Shown here in pieces: positions 31,164 to 39,816 of a stretch of DNA of 43,318 nt. The first letter of the stretch is position 1. Each line of letters starts with the position of its first letter. The translations under genes and the position numbers were made by a program. This stretch comes from JACPJP01 sp964650285 (GTDB lineage Archaea; Nanobdellota; Nanobdellia; Woesearchaeales; GW2011-AR4), in assembly GCA_964650285.1 (NCBI GenBank), contig CAZYSP010000009.1, positions 1 to 43,318 on the forward strand, read 5' to 3'. Below the pieces are notes generated by a model. The model saw nothing but the letters and a program-made list of their open reading frames with translations. It did not search any database and was not told where the DNA came from.

Positions 31164-32027
31164 ATGAAGAAGGGTATTATTGATAAACTGGGCGTATTTC
31201 TTCTTAAGGATGGTTTTACAGTAAAGACACTTACAAGAACTTGCTTTGATTTACTTGCAAGGAAGCAGGATAAGATACTTCTGATAAAGGTTCTGGAAGA
31301 CGCTAATGCAGTAACCAAGGAATATACAGATGCAATGAATACTGTCTCATCTTATATAGGTGCGGTTCCTGTTATAATTGCAGAAAAAGCAGGCAACAAG
31401 CTGGAAGACAATGTTCTTTATACAAGATTTGATTTGTACACACTGAATTTTACCACTTTTGTCAACTCTATCAGGAATAAGTTTCCATTTGTGAAAAGAA
31501 CGCAGGCAGGTTTTACTGCGTCGATAGCGGGCAACAAGCTTAGGAAGAAAAGAGAAGAGATGGGTTTCTCGCTTAATTACTTGTCAAAGAAAGTAGGTGT
31601 AACCAGCAGGATGATAGACAAGTATGAGAAAGGTGATTCTGAAATAACACTAAACAAGGCTATGAAGATTTATGATATTTTTGGGCATCAGGTTTTTAAT
31701 GAGATAAATATCTTTTCTGGAAACCATAAGATAGAAAGCATATACAAGTCTGACTTTTCAAAAAAATACATTGATCTTGGTTTTGAGGCTTCTGATACAA
31801 ACAAAACACCTTTTGATATAATCGCAAAGAAGGATGACGAGCTTATACTTACAAAGGTAGGAGATAAGGAAAAACCTGATTTTTCATCATTATCAAAGCT
31901 GTTGGATGCAGATAATTTAGTTATTTTTAAAAAGAAAAAGCCAAAAGATGTTCCTGCAGTTACGAAAGAAGAATTTCTGGAATTTGAAAAAGCAAATCAA
32001 CTGATAAAGTTTCTTAAGGAGTTTTAG
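31164..32027 (+). CDS. Archaeal HTH (Xre-like) regulator, COG1395 type
   Basis: The protein has the three-part layout of the widespread archaeal regulators known as COG1395. The N-terminal nuclease-like alpha/beta domain (about 1-110) has DLLARKQDKILLIKVLED, reminiscent of a restriction-endonuclease-like fold without a clear active site. A Cro/C1-type helix-turn-helix follows (about 122-180: GNKLRKKREEMGFSLNYLSK and then TSRMIDKYEKG). The C-terminal domain (about 195-285) repeats the restriction-like fold (FDIIAKKDDELILTKVG). No ligand is known to me. It ends directly against the stop of the next, convergent gene with no spacer. Confidence 0.85.
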   Translation: MKKGIIDKLGVFLLKDGFTVKTLTRTCFDLLARKQDKILLIKVLEDANAVTKEYTDAMNTVSSYIGAVPVIIAEKAGNKLEDNVLYTRFDLYTLNFTTFVNSIRNKFPFVKRTQAGFTASIAGNKLRKKREEMGFSLNYLSKKVGVTSRMIDKYEKGDSEITLNKAMKIYDIFGHQVFNEINIFSGNHKIESIYKSDFSKKYIDLGFEASDTNKTPFDIIAKKDDELILTKVGDKEKPDFSSLSKLLDADNLVIFKKKKPKDVPAVTKEEFLEFEKANQLIKFLKEF

Positions 32028-32690
32028 TCACTCAGTAAAAGGAGGATCAAATTTTCTGAAATACTCTGCTTTCTCGACATGGCTCAACAAAGATGAGAAT
32101 CCCAATGTAGCGCCTTCGTCATGCAGGTTTATTTTTTTATTGTATGGCTGGTTTAGTGCATAATAAGCTGCCAGCTGAAATTCCGGGCTTGGCTCGTTTT
32201 CAATTTCTTTTATATCATAAACAAGCTCTACTTTTTTTTCTTTTTTATCATACTGCAAAAAAACATTTGTGGTTCCTGTTTGCGGGCTGTAATATGTAAT
32301 GTATAATTTGCTTTTGGTTTTTTCCAGCTGGTTGGAAAAGGCTTCTGCATCCGAAACAATAGCAGTGCCAAAGTTGGATGTTCCTATTGCCTGCACGCCA
32401 ATGATTTTTGATGCTGCATTTTCAAAACAGTCTCTTACGCTTTTTTCATTCAAGAGTATTTTTAAGTCAACTTCATTTGTTTTTTTTATCATTTTTAACT
32501 TTATATTTTTGTATTTTTTATTAAAACTTTCAACCAAAGAATTGAATTTTTTCATATAAATGTCTACGTCTTGATTTGACTCTGCATAATATCTGTCCAT
32601 TTCTTTTCCTATTCTTAACATCTGAAGCAGATCTTTTCTGAAAGTATTGATTGCTTTTTTATCAATAGAAGCCAATAATGTATTGTTCAT
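32028..32690 (-). CDS. Hypothetical protein, 220 aa
   Basis: I do not recognise this family. The first 65 residues are helical and charged. The middle (about 70-190) looks alpha/beta, with VQAIGTSNFGTAIVSDAEAF and LYITYYSPQTGTTNVFLQYD. The C-terminal 30 residues contain His and Glu in NLHDEGATLGF and LLSHVEKAEYF. It has no signal peptide or membrane helix. The stop abuts the COG1395-type gene, and the start is 47 bases after the EndoQ stop on the same strand, so EndoQ and this gene may be co-transcribed. Confidence 0.7.
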   Translation of the reverse strand: MNNTLLASIDKKAINTFRKDLLQMLRIGKEMDRYYAESNQDVDIYMKKFNSLVESFNKKYKNIKLKMIKKTNEVDLKILLNEKSVRDCFENAASKIIGVQAIGTSNFGTAIVSDAEAFSNQLEKTKSKLYITYYSPQTGTTNVFLQYDKKEKKVELVYDIKEIENEPSPEFQLAAYYALNQPYNKKINLHDEGATLGFSSLLSHVEKAEYFRKFDPPFTE

Positions 32691-32737
32691 AAATTCAATT
32701 ATAAAACAGAATGTATTTAAATTTGTCGGAAATCGAA

Positions 32738-34006
32738 TCAGAAAAATTTATTCAAGCCTTCTTGTTTGGGTCCTGAAGTTTCTTTTTCAAGATTTATTTT
32801 ATTTGTTGGGATTTTGTTTTCAAAAACAGGCTCCCCATAAACTCCATCATAGCCTGGCTTTATCTTTATTTTTCCTTCTCTATTATCTATTATCGCTTCT
32901 GCAATCTTTTCATCTGTTGCTTTTTCTATCTCTTCCTTTTTTGCGTCTAGTAAAACATTGAACTCTGAACTGAATTTATTGATCAGATTATAATATTCTT
33001 TCCATGTTTTCTTGGAAGATAAACCTGTTCCGAGTAAATGTGACAAAATTTCTGATAAGGGTATTAAAGATTTAAATGGTGCAGCATCTTTTGGTTTGTA
33101 ACCTTCATTGCGGTCTGCTAATTCCTCTATCCTATGCAAGACTCCTATTGTTATTTTCCTTCCACATTTTGGGCAAATATTTTTGTTTTTTATAGAGCCT
33201 TTTGGTTCTAAACAAACATTACATAAACGATGGCCATCTAAATGGTATTTCCCGTAATTTGGATTAACCTCAAGAGTCATATCTATGTTTTTATTTTTCA
33301 AAGAGCTTATTATTTCATCATAATCCAGTTTACAATTAAAAATTGTTGCTTCACGGCCAATACGCCAGGGCCAGTAAGAATGCAAATCTGAAAAACTGAC
33401 AATAGAGAACTTGTCTAGCTGCGAAAGACGCCAATTCATTGCAGGATCAGAACTTAATCCAGTTTCTATTGCATGAATTTCATCTGTCTTTTCCTTAAAA
33501 CATTCTTTTATTGAATCAAAGCCTGAATTTGAGCCAAACAAACTAAACCACGGAGTCCAGATATGTGCAGGAATTATTTCAATATCTTTATCAATATTTT
33601 TCATCAAGTCCACAAATTCCGGGCAGGAAATTCCAAAAATTGGCCTGCCGTCATAATCTAACCTGCCTTTTTTTCTTAACTCTAGGCTAATTTGCTCAAC
33701 AATATCAAAGTTTTTTGCCAAAACAACATTATGTATTCTTCTTCCTTTGCCATCCTGGGAGTACATTAAGGAAATTTCAGTCTGCAATAAAAAATTAAAA
33801 CCAGTCTTGGTTTTTAAAATTCCGCTTCCATCCTCAATTAGCTCGTTTTTTAATTCTTTTAACCATTCAGGGTGTGTAAAGTCTCCTGTACCAAGTAAAT
33901 TAAGCCCTTTGATTTTAGCATATTTTTCTAAATTAGCAATGTTAAGGGTTTTAGAAGTTGCTCTGCTGAATCTGGAGTGTATATGCAAATCCGAAATTAT
34001 TTTCAT
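32738..34006 (-). CDS. Endonuclease Q-like PHP repair nuclease
   Basis: EndoQ cuts DNA 5' to deaminated bases such as uracil and hypoxanthine and to abasic sites. The PHP metal site is visible as SDLHIHSRFS, GTGDFTHP, IIPAHIWTPW, ETGLSSDPAMNWRLS and SFSDLHSYWPWRIGRE. A Zn-binding loop (CNVC and CPKC, about 265-285) follows, then a helical C-terminal domain. The last eight residues QEGLNKFF form a PIP box that would bind PCNA, as known for archaeal EndoQ. The length of 422 residues fits. Together with PolX and the AlkD-like protein it suggests an active base-repair set. Confidence 0.92.
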   Translation of the reverse strand: MKIISDLHIHSRFSRATSKTLNIANLEKYAKIKGLNLLGTGDFTHPEWLKELKNELIEDGSGILKTKTGFNFLLQTEISLMYSQDGKGRRIHNVVLAKNFDIVEQISLELRKKGRLDYDGRPIFGISCPEFVDLMKNIDKDIEIIPAHIWTPWFSLFGSNSGFDSIKECFKEKTDEIHAIETGLSSDPAMNWRLSQLDKFSIVSFSDLHSYWPWRIGREATIFNCKLDYDEIISSLKNKNIDMTLEVNPNYGKYHLDGHRLCNVCLEPKGSIKNKNICPKCGRKITIGVLHRIEELADRNEGYKPKDAAPFKSLIPLSEILSHLLGTGLSSKKTWKEYYNLINKFSSEFNVLLDAKKEEIEKATDEKIAEAIIDNREGKIKIKPGYDGVYGEPVFENKIPTNKINLEKETSGPKQEGLNKFF

Positions 34007-34090
34007 TATGGTTTTTGTATTAGTATAAGGTTTTTAATTTTTTCTACTATAAAACAAAGATTTAAATAAAATAATACAAACTAATGACTC

Positions 34091-34840
34091 ATGCTGGATA
34101 TTTGGATTTATTCATTAATAAGTGTAATTATTGTTAGCTTAATTTCTTTTGTAGGAATATTAACGATTTCAATAAAAGCAGACAAGCTAAACAAAATTCT
34201 GCTCTATATGGTGAGCTTTTCTGCCGGGGCTCTTTTTGGGGATGTATTTATTCATTTGCTGCCAGAGGTTGTTGAAGAAACAGGTTTTAGTTTATGGATT
34301 TCTTTTTATTTGATGTTTGGAATTGCATTTTCATTTATTGTTGAAAAATTTATCCATTGGAGACATTGTCACATTCCAACTTCAAAAGAGCATGTACATC
34401 CCTTTGCCATGATTAATCTTTTTGGAGATGCTGTGCATAATTTTATTGATGGTGTAATTATTGGAGCGAGCTATTTAGTAAGCATACCTGTTGGCATTGC
34501 AACAACAATTGCAGTTATCCTGCACGAGTTGCCCCAGGAAATAGGGGATTTTGGAGTGCTATTGTATGGGGGATTTTCAAAATGGAAAGCGTTATTTTTT
34601 AACTTTATCACTGCACTAACTGCGGTTTTTGGTGCAGTTGTTTCTTTGTTGATAAGTTTGTATGTAGAGAACATTACTACAGTTCTAGTTCCTTTTGCAG
34701 CGGGCACTTTTATTTACATAGCCGGTTCTGATTTAATACCGGAGCTACATAAGGAAGTTGAAGTTAAAAAATCTTTGTTGCAGTTTATTGCAATTGTTTT
34801 TGGTGTATTAGTAATGTTAGCTTTGCTGGTGCTGGGATAA
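34091..34840 (+). CDS. ZIP-family metal transporter
   Basis: Eight membrane helices can be placed in 249 residues. Helix 4 has the metal-binding HNFIDG (DAVHNFIDGVIIG) and helix 5 has HELPQEIGDFG, the family signature. A His-containing cytoplasmic loop HWRHCHIP...HVHP lies between helices 3 and 4. It probably imports Zn2+ or another divalent metal. The gene stands alone between the divergent EndoQ gene and the basic repeat protein. Confidence 0.94.
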   Translation: MLDIWIYSLISVIIVSLISFVGILTISIKADKLNKILLYMVSFSAGALFGDVFIHLLPEVVEETGFSLWISFYLMFGIAFSFIVEKFIHWRHCHIPTSKEHVHPFAMINLFGDAVHNFIDGVIIGASYLVSIPVGIATTIAVILHELPQEIGDFGVLLYGGFSKWKALFFNFITALTAVFGAVVSLLISLYVENITTVLVPFAAGTFIYIAGSDLIPELHKEVEVKKSLLQFIAIVFGVLVMLALLVLG

Positions 34841-34855
34841 TTACCGTCGGAAAAA

Positions 34856-34914
34856 CGAAACCTTTAAATATAAGGTGGCTTTGAGAATTTAAAACATAAG
34901 ACGGGTGGTCGTCT
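34856..34914 (+). promoter_or_regulatory. Promoter and structured leader of basic repeat protein
   Basis: CGAAACCTTTAAATATA (34856-34872) is a good BRE/TATA. Transcription should begin near 34895, leaving a leader of about 50 bases with a short hairpin AGAC-GGGTGGTC-GTCT (34899-34914). Most genes here have little or no leader, so this one is exceptional. Confidence 0.5.
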
Positions 34915-34943
34915 AATAATTAAAAAATATGGGGGGTAATTTA

Positions 34944-35189
34944 ATGGCACAAAAGGTAGCAAAAGTAGGCGTAAAAAGAGCAGCAGGTTACCTATATTTC
35001 TTGGATAAGAAAGGTAATGTTGCTAGGGCCAAGATGGCCAGAGGCAAGAAAAGAGGGAAAGGCAAAATACAAGTTGTTGCCAAAGTAGGAGTTAAGAAAA
35101 AGAAAGGATATCTCTACTTTATTGACAAGAGAGGAGATGTTTCCTGCGCAAAGATGGTAAGAGGCGGCAGGAGAAAGAAAAGAAGATAA
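34944..35189 (+). CDS. Very basic protein of two tandem repeats, possible nucleoid protein
   Basis: The 81-residue protein is two copies of one unit: KVAKVGVKRAAGYLYFLDKK with GNVARAKMARG, then VVAKVGVKKKKGYLYFIDKR with GDVSCAKMVRG. Each unit looks like a small beta hairpin or SH3-like fold with basic ends. Lys and Arg make up about a third of the residues. I chose ATG 34944 because GGGGGGT precedes it; ATG 34929 lies before that site. I recall similar units in DPANN genomes but know no function. A strong promoter, leader and T-tract terminator suggest high expression, as for chromatin or ribosome-associated proteins; this is inference. Confidence 0.8.
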   Translation: MAQKVAKVGVKRAAGYLYFLDKKGNVARAKMARGKKRGKGKIQVVAKVGVKKKKGYLYFIDKRGDVSCAKMVRGGRRKKRR

Positions 35190-35197
35190 AGCTTAAT

Positions 35198-35216
35198 TCT
35201 TTTTTTTATTTTTTTA
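35198..35216 (+). terminator. T-tract terminator
   Basis: A run TTCTTTTTTTTATTTTTTT follows the basic protein gene by about ten bases, as expected for an archaeal terminator. Confidence 0.65.
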
Positions 35217-35263
35217 ATTTCCCAACAAATACTTTTTTATACCTTTAACAATACTCACTTCTT

Positions 35264-35959
35264 ATGCTAAACCAAATAAAAAACGATTTACAAAAACTTG
35301 GAAATCCTAAATTAGCAAAAATTCTTTCAAGGTTTTTTAAGATGGGTAAAGGTGAATACGGTTATGGAGATGTTTTTCTTGGTATTAAGGTTGGTCCACA
35401 ACGTAAAATTGTAAAAAAATATTCTCAAGCAACATTAAAAGATTTACAAAAATTGCTTTCCAGTAAAATACATGAAGAAAGATTAACATCATTATTTATT
35501 TTAATTGATAAATATAAAAAAGCAGATGAGAAAAATAAAAAAGAGGTTGTTGATTTTTATCTGAAAAATACAAAAAATATAAACAACTGGGATTTGATTG
35601 ATTTATCTGCAGGAAAGATTTTGGGAAATTATTTGCTTGAAAAAGACAAATCAATTTTATATAAATTAGCAAAGTCTAATAGTGTATGGGAAAGAAGAAT
35701 AGCAATAATATCTACATTCGAGTTTATAAGAAACAATAAGTTTGAGAGTACATTAAAAATTTCTGAAATGTTGCTAGAAGATAAGCATGATTTAGTACAC
35801 AAGGCAGTTGGGTGGATGTTAAGGGAGATTGGTAAAAGAAACCAAGCAGTAGAAGAGAAGTTTCTGAAAAAACACTGCAAAAAAATGCCAAGAACTATGC
35901 TTAGGTATGCTATTGAGAGATTTGATGAGAGTAAAAGAAAATACTATTTGAGTAAGTAA
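35264..35959 (+). CDS. AlkD-like DNA alkylation repair protein
   Basis: The protein is a HEAT-like helical repeat array of about 231 residues. AlkD-family marks are visible: GVFLGI-like text (YGDVFLGIKVGPQRKI), SKIHEERLTSLFILID, the NNWDLIDLSAG motif with the Trp-Asp that contact the damaged base, SVWERRIAIISTF and KAVGWMLREIG. AlkD is a DNA glycosylase for bulky or positively charged alkylated bases. The conserved Trp and Asp being present, I expect an active enzyme. It is monocistronic and followed by two tRNA genes. Confidence 0.9.
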   Translation: MLNQIKNDLQKLGNPKLAKILSRFFKMGKGEYGYGDVFLGIKVGPQRKIVKKYSQATLKDLQKLLSSKIHEERLTSLFILIDKYKKADEKNKKEVVDFYLKNTKNINNWDLIDLSAGKILGNYLLEKDKSILYKLAKSNSVWERRIAIISTFEFIRNNKFESTLKISEMLLEDKHDLVHKAVGWMLREIGKRNQAVEEKFLKKHCKKMPRTMLRYAIERFDESKRKYYLSK

Positions 35960-36013
35960 TAATAAGCCGAAACATATATAAACAAAATTCTAATTCTTAG
36001 AAGTGTACTAAAT

Positions 36014-36086
36014 GCCCTCGTAGCTTAGTAGGTGGAGCGTATGGCTGTTAACCATAAGGTCACCAGTTCGAGTCTGGTCGAGGGCG
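36014..36086 (+). tRNA. tRNA-Asn(GTT)
   Basis: GCCCTCG pairs with CGAGGGC, anticodon stem TATGG pairs with CCATA, the loop CTGTTAA gives anticodon GTT, and the T stem ACCAG pairs with CTGGT around TTCGAGT. The discriminator is G and no CCA is encoded. There is no intron. A TATA-like AACATATATAAAC lies at 35971-35983. Six bases separate it from the next tRNA, so the two are probably co-transcribed. Confidence 0.96.
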
Positions 36087-36092
36087 TTTTTC

Positions 36093-36179
36093 GGGCCTGT
36101 AGTTCAGTCTGGTTAGAATGATCGACTGATAGTTATGCTAGAAATCGATTGGTCATCGGTTCAAATCCGATCAGGCCCA
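36093..36179 (+). tRNA. tRNA-Ile(GAT) with 12-nt intron
   Basis: GGGCCTG pairs with CAGGCCC, the anticodon stem ATCGA pairs with TCGAT, and the T stem ATCGG pairs with CCGAT around TTCAAAT. The anticodon loop CTGATA-A contains anticodon GAT and is interrupted, at the canonical position after base 37, by about 12 extra bases (GTTATGCTAGAA, 36132-36143). Removing them leaves a normal 75-nt tRNA. The bulge-helix-bulge is weak (TAG/CTA only), so the exact splice points are inferred. Discriminator A; CCA is not encoded. Confidence 0.9.
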
Positions 36180-36327
36180 TTCATTACTTTTATTTTACAT
36201 TAATTTCTATTCAAATTTATAAAAAATAGAGATAAATCAAAAAAAAATGTGAAAATTTTTTTTACTACCCAAAAAGTTTAAATATAAGTTGTTATTTTAG
36301 AATAATTACAATAATAAAGGGGATTTT

Positions 36328-37431
36328 ATGGTAAAAAAAGAAATTTTTATTGTATTGATGGTTATTTCTATATTTTTAGTCAGCGCATGCGATGTCTATG
36401 AGACTCTCTATGTAAAAGAAGCAGGAGAAGAGGCTGTGGAAGTCCCTGGAGAGGCTATAACAATAGATATAGAAGAAGTGACAGGAGAAGCTGTAGAAGA
36501 AATTGATATTGAAGATTTACTTGAGGAAGAAGTTGCTGAAGAGGAAGAAGAAGTGATTGTGGAAGAAATTGATATTGAGGATATATTTGAAGAAGAAGTT
36601 GTTAAGGGGGAAGTAATTGTAGAAGAAATTCCTGAAGATGCAACTGTAATAATTGTTGATGAGACAGAACTGGTAAGTCTTGTTCCAAAAGCAGAGGACC
36701 CTGATGCAGATGCATTAACCTCCACATTTACAAGCCCTTTAAATGATAATGGCGAATGGCAGACAACTTACGGAGATACTGGTGAGTATACAGTTACTGT
36801 AACTGTGAGTGATGGTTCGTTAACAGCAAGCAAGGAGGTTTTGATAATAGTCAACAGGAAAGAGGAAGCGCCTACTCTGGATAGCTTTAATCCTCAAGAG
36901 ACATCTATAGAGATTGGTGAAACAGACACATTATCATTTGATGTTACTGCTTCTGATTTGAATAATGATGAATTAATATATGTATGGAAACTAGATGGAG
37001 TGGAAATAGGAAATAAAAATTCCATTGGGTACCAAACAACATATGAGGATTCCGGATCCCATACTGTAAAAGTCAGTGTATCAGACGGTATGTTTGATAC
37101 AGAAAAGATATGGGCTGTAACTGTAAATAATGTAAACAGAAAACCTCTGCTTAGTGATGTAGATGATATAGTGGTAAGAGAAACAGATACAGTTGTTATT
37201 GAACTGGAAGCAGTTGATTACGATGGGGATGAATTAAGCTTTGGAATTGATGATGGAAGATTTGTTCAGGATGGAAACTTGTTTACATGGGAAACAACTT
37301 ATGATGATGCAGGAGAACATATAGTTACAGCAACAGTTTCTGATGGTGTAGGTACTGCAAGTCAAGAATTTACAGTAACAATAGAGAACGTAAACAGGGC
37401 ACCAGTTATACTTGATATTGTCCAGAAATAA
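36328..37431 (+). CDS. PKD/cadherin-like surface lipoprotein
   Basis: The N-terminus is a lipoprotein-type signal peptide: hydrophobic core followed by LVSAC, with Cys21 as the likely lipid-bearing residue. A Glu/Ile-rich stretch (about 30-105) then leads to three beta-sandwich repeats (about 110-175, 180-270 and 275-360) with motifs such as NGEWQTTYGDTGEYTVTVTV and NNVNRKP, which match PKD or cadherin-like Ig folds. Each repeat ends with a short Asn-Arg linker. The protein is probably exposed on the cell surface as an adhesin or envelope component. The next gene is a paralogue, and both could be in one operon (30 bases apart). A good promoter AAAGTTTAAATATA lies upstream. Confidence 0.85.
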   Translation: MVKKEIFIVLMVISIFLVSACDVYETLYVKEAGEEAVEVPGEAITIDIEEVTGEAVEEIDIEDLLEEEVAEEEEEVIVEEIDIEDIFEEEVVKGEVIVEEIPEDATVIIVDETELVSLVPKAEDPDADALTSTFTSPLNDNGEWQTTYGDTGEYTVTVTVSDGSLTASKEVLIIVNRKEEAPTLDSFNPQETSIEIGETDTLSFDVTASDLNNDELIYVWKLDGVEIGNKNSIGYQTTYEDSGSHTVKVSVSDGMFDTEKIWAVTVNNVNRKPLLSDVDDIVVRETDTVVIELEAVDYDGDELSFGIDDGRFVQDGNLFTWETTYDDAGEHIVTATVSDGVGTASQEFTVTIENVNRAPVILDIVQK

Positions 37432-37461
37432 TTAATTTCCTTTTTATTTTTAAAATGAAAA

Positions 37462-39348
37462 ATGAAGAAAATAATAACGTTATTTCTGATATTATTCATT
37501 AGTTTTGCTTATACTGCATATTCTTTAAAGGTTTTTGAAATTGAAGAGACAGAAAAGCTGAGTCTGGACCTTAAAACAGAGGATCCTGATGCTGACAAGC
37601 TTATTTATACTTTTACAGAGCCTTTGGATAATAATGGAGAATGGCAGACAACTTATGGAGATGCTGGAGAGTACACATCTATAACTACTGTAAGTGATGG
37701 AGAAAATGAGGTAAGTGAAGAGGTTTTAATAATAGTTAACAGGAAGGAAGCAAAACCAGTTATTGATAAGTTTTTGCCAAAAGAAGATTCTGTAAATATA
37801 GATGAGGCTAAGGACATAAAATTCAAAGTTGATGTTTCTGATTTGAATAATGATGAGTTGAGCTACAAATGGTTAGTAAATAATGAGGTTGTTTCTTATG
37901 ACAATGAAATGCTGTTTGAGACAAATTACCAGGATGCAGGTGAGTATACTGTAGGAGTTGTTATCAGTGATGGTGTTTTTAATGTGAGCAAAGAATGGAA
38001 TGTAAATGTTAATGATATCGATCTTAATAATATTTTAGATCAAATTAAGGATATTATTGTTTCTGAAACAGAAACTGCAAGATTAAAGCTGCCTAATTTC
38101 AAGAAGTATGGGTTGAGTTATAGTATTTCTGATCCTTTGGGAAATGACAATAAATGGAAAACAGATTATGATGATGCTGGAGAGTATACAGTTAAAATAA
38201 AAGTTAAGGGAAAGGGCTTTGAGGGAGAAAAAGAGGTAAAAATTGCAGTAAGAGACAAGGACAGAGCTCCTGAGCTTGTTGGATTAAAGAATTTAAGAGT
38301 AAATGAAAATGAACAAGCTGTAATAGAGCTAAAAGCTGTTGATCATGATGGGGATGATATAATTTTTTCTGTCGAGGATATTCCTGAAAATGCAAAATTG
38401 GATGGGAATGTATTTACATTTAATCCCGGATATGATTTTGTGCAGAAAAATAGTGCTTTTGATTATGTACTGGATAAGTTTAGATTATTGGGAAGAAGCG
38501 TAAATATTGTTTTTGCTGCCCAGAGCAATAAGTTAAGCGATGAGAAAAATGTAAAGGTAACTGTAAAGAATACTAACAGGCCGTTTGTTTTGGAAGAACT
38601 TGAGGATATAGAGGTAGATGAAGGCGAAGAAATTGTAATTGATCCAAAGTATAATGATCCTGATAATGACCGCGTTTCATTCTCGTATTCAGGTTTTATG
38701 AATGGGGATAAGAAAAAAACAGGTTTTGATGATTCTGGAGAGTATATTGTCAAGGTTGTTGCAACAGATGACTATTTCACTGAAACAGTATTTGTTAATA
38801 TTAAAATTAATGATGTAAACAGGAAGCCTGTATTTGATAAGCTAGGTAAGTTCGAGGTTAAAGACGGCAGTGAGTTAAAGATAGAATTAAGCGCTTCTGA
38901 TCCTGATAATGATGCAGTAAGTTTTTCTGCAGAAAATTTAATGAAAGGCGCTGTGCTTAAAGACAATCTTTTTGTATGGAAACCTGGCTACGTTGTTAAT
39001 GGAACTGAAAAAGAATTTTCAGTTGATTTTATTGTTTCTGATGGAATTAATGAAGCTACACAAAAAGTTAAAATTACAGTTCTGAATGTAAACCAGGCTC
39101 CGGAAATAATTAGTTATAGTGATAATTTAGTTGTTTTGAAAAATGAGCCAGTGCTTTTTGAAGTTGATGCAGTTGATGGGGATGGTGATGAGCTGACATA
39201 CAATTGGGATTTTGGATTTTTCAGCAAATACGAGGGCAATAACCAGCACCAAAGAATATTTGCAACTTCTGGCAGCAAAAAGGTTCAGGTTACTGTAAGC
39301 GATGGTATTGAGAGTATAAGCAAGGTCTGGAATGTTGAGGTTGTTTGA
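37462..39348 (+). CDS. Multi-repeat PKD/cadherin-like secreted protein
   Basis: The 628-residue product has a signal peptide (about 1-20, without a lipobox Cys) and about six PKD/cadherin-like modules in a row. Marks include NGEWQTTYGDAGEYTSITTV, SDLNNDELSYKWLV, AVDHDGDDIIFSV, YNDPDNDRVSFSYSG and VDGDGDELTYNWDFGF, with D-x-D-x-D-like patches that may bind Ca2+. Linkers of the form NRKP and NVNQAP separate the units. The first module matches the first module of the preceding gene almost exactly, so the pair arose by duplication. It lacks a C-terminal anchor helix. A role in adhesion or envelope assembly is likely but inferred. Confidence 0.85.
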   Translation: MKKIITLFLILFISFAYTAYSLKVFEIEETEKLSLDLKTEDPDADKLIYTFTEPLDNNGEWQTTYGDAGEYTSITTVSDGENEVSEEVLIIVNRKEAKPVIDKFLPKEDSVNIDEAKDIKFKVDVSDLNNDELSYKWLVNNEVVSYDNEMLFETNYQDAGEYTVGVVISDGVFNVSKEWNVNVNDIDLNNILDQIKDIIVSETETARLKLPNFKKYGLSYSISDPLGNDNKWKTDYDDAGEYTVKIKVKGKGFEGEKEVKIAVRDKDRAPELVGLKNLRVNENEQAVIELKAVDHDGDDIIFSVEDIPENAKLDGNVFTFNPGYDFVQKNSAFDYVLDKFRLLGRSVNIVFAAQSNKLSDEKNVKVTVKNTNRPFVLEELEDIEVDEGEEIVIDPKYNDPDNDRVSFSYSGFMNGDKKKTGFDDSGEYIVKVVATDDYFTETVFVNIKINDVNRKPVFDKLGKFEVKDGSELKIELSASDPDNDAVSFSAENLMKGAVLKDNLFVWKPGYVVNGTEKEFSVDFIVSDGINEATQKVKITVLNVNQAPEIISYSDNLVVLKNEPVLFEVDAVDGDGDELTYNWDFGFFSKYEGNNQHQRIFATSGSKKVQVTVSDGIESISKVWNVEVV

Positions 39349-39414
39349 CTATTGTAAATTATTTATAGTAGTAGTTTAAGTAAATTATATTAAAAATTTA
39401 TTTGGTGATAAAAA

Positions 39415-39717
39415 ATGAATCTTTTTAAAAAAAGACTTGAAAGATATGAAGAATTAATTAAAAAAGGAGATATTAATGGAGCAATAAAAAGAATGAAGAT
39501 ATATGATCGTGAGATGCTACGTATGTATTCGGTTCTTGGTACTCTATTTGAAAGAATCAAAGCATTTGATATTAATATGAAAATTGCAATTCAAAATTTA
39601 GAAAAGGGAAATTCCAAATATGCATTGGAAATGATTGACAATCTTAAAAAAAAGGAATTACAAAAAATACATAAGCTGGCAGTATCGATAGCAAAACAGG
39701 AGATTAAATGGGAATAA
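39415..39717 (+). CDS. Hypothetical helical protein, 100 aa
   Basis: The family is not recognised. It is a highly charged, all-helical protein with repeats of Lys/Glu and hydrophobic positions that fit a helical hairpin or coiled coil (residues about 1-30, 35-60 and 65-98). It has no cysteine, signal peptide or membrane helix. TTTGGTGATAAAAATG gives a good ribosome-binding site. It precedes the helicase fragment by about 100 bases, but a separate TATA box lies between. Confidence 0.68.
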   Translation: MNLFKKRLERYEELIKKGDINGAIKRMKIYDREMLRMYSVLGTLFERIKAFDINMKIAIQNLEKGNSKYALEMIDNLKKKELQKIHKLAVSIAKQEIKWE

Positions 39718-39816
39718 AAGAAAAATAATTGGTTAGTCTATCAAATTTCATTTTTTACAAATTATTTCTTAATTAAAACAACAAATTTATAAAATTCTCA
39801 ATTATTTATGTTTTTA

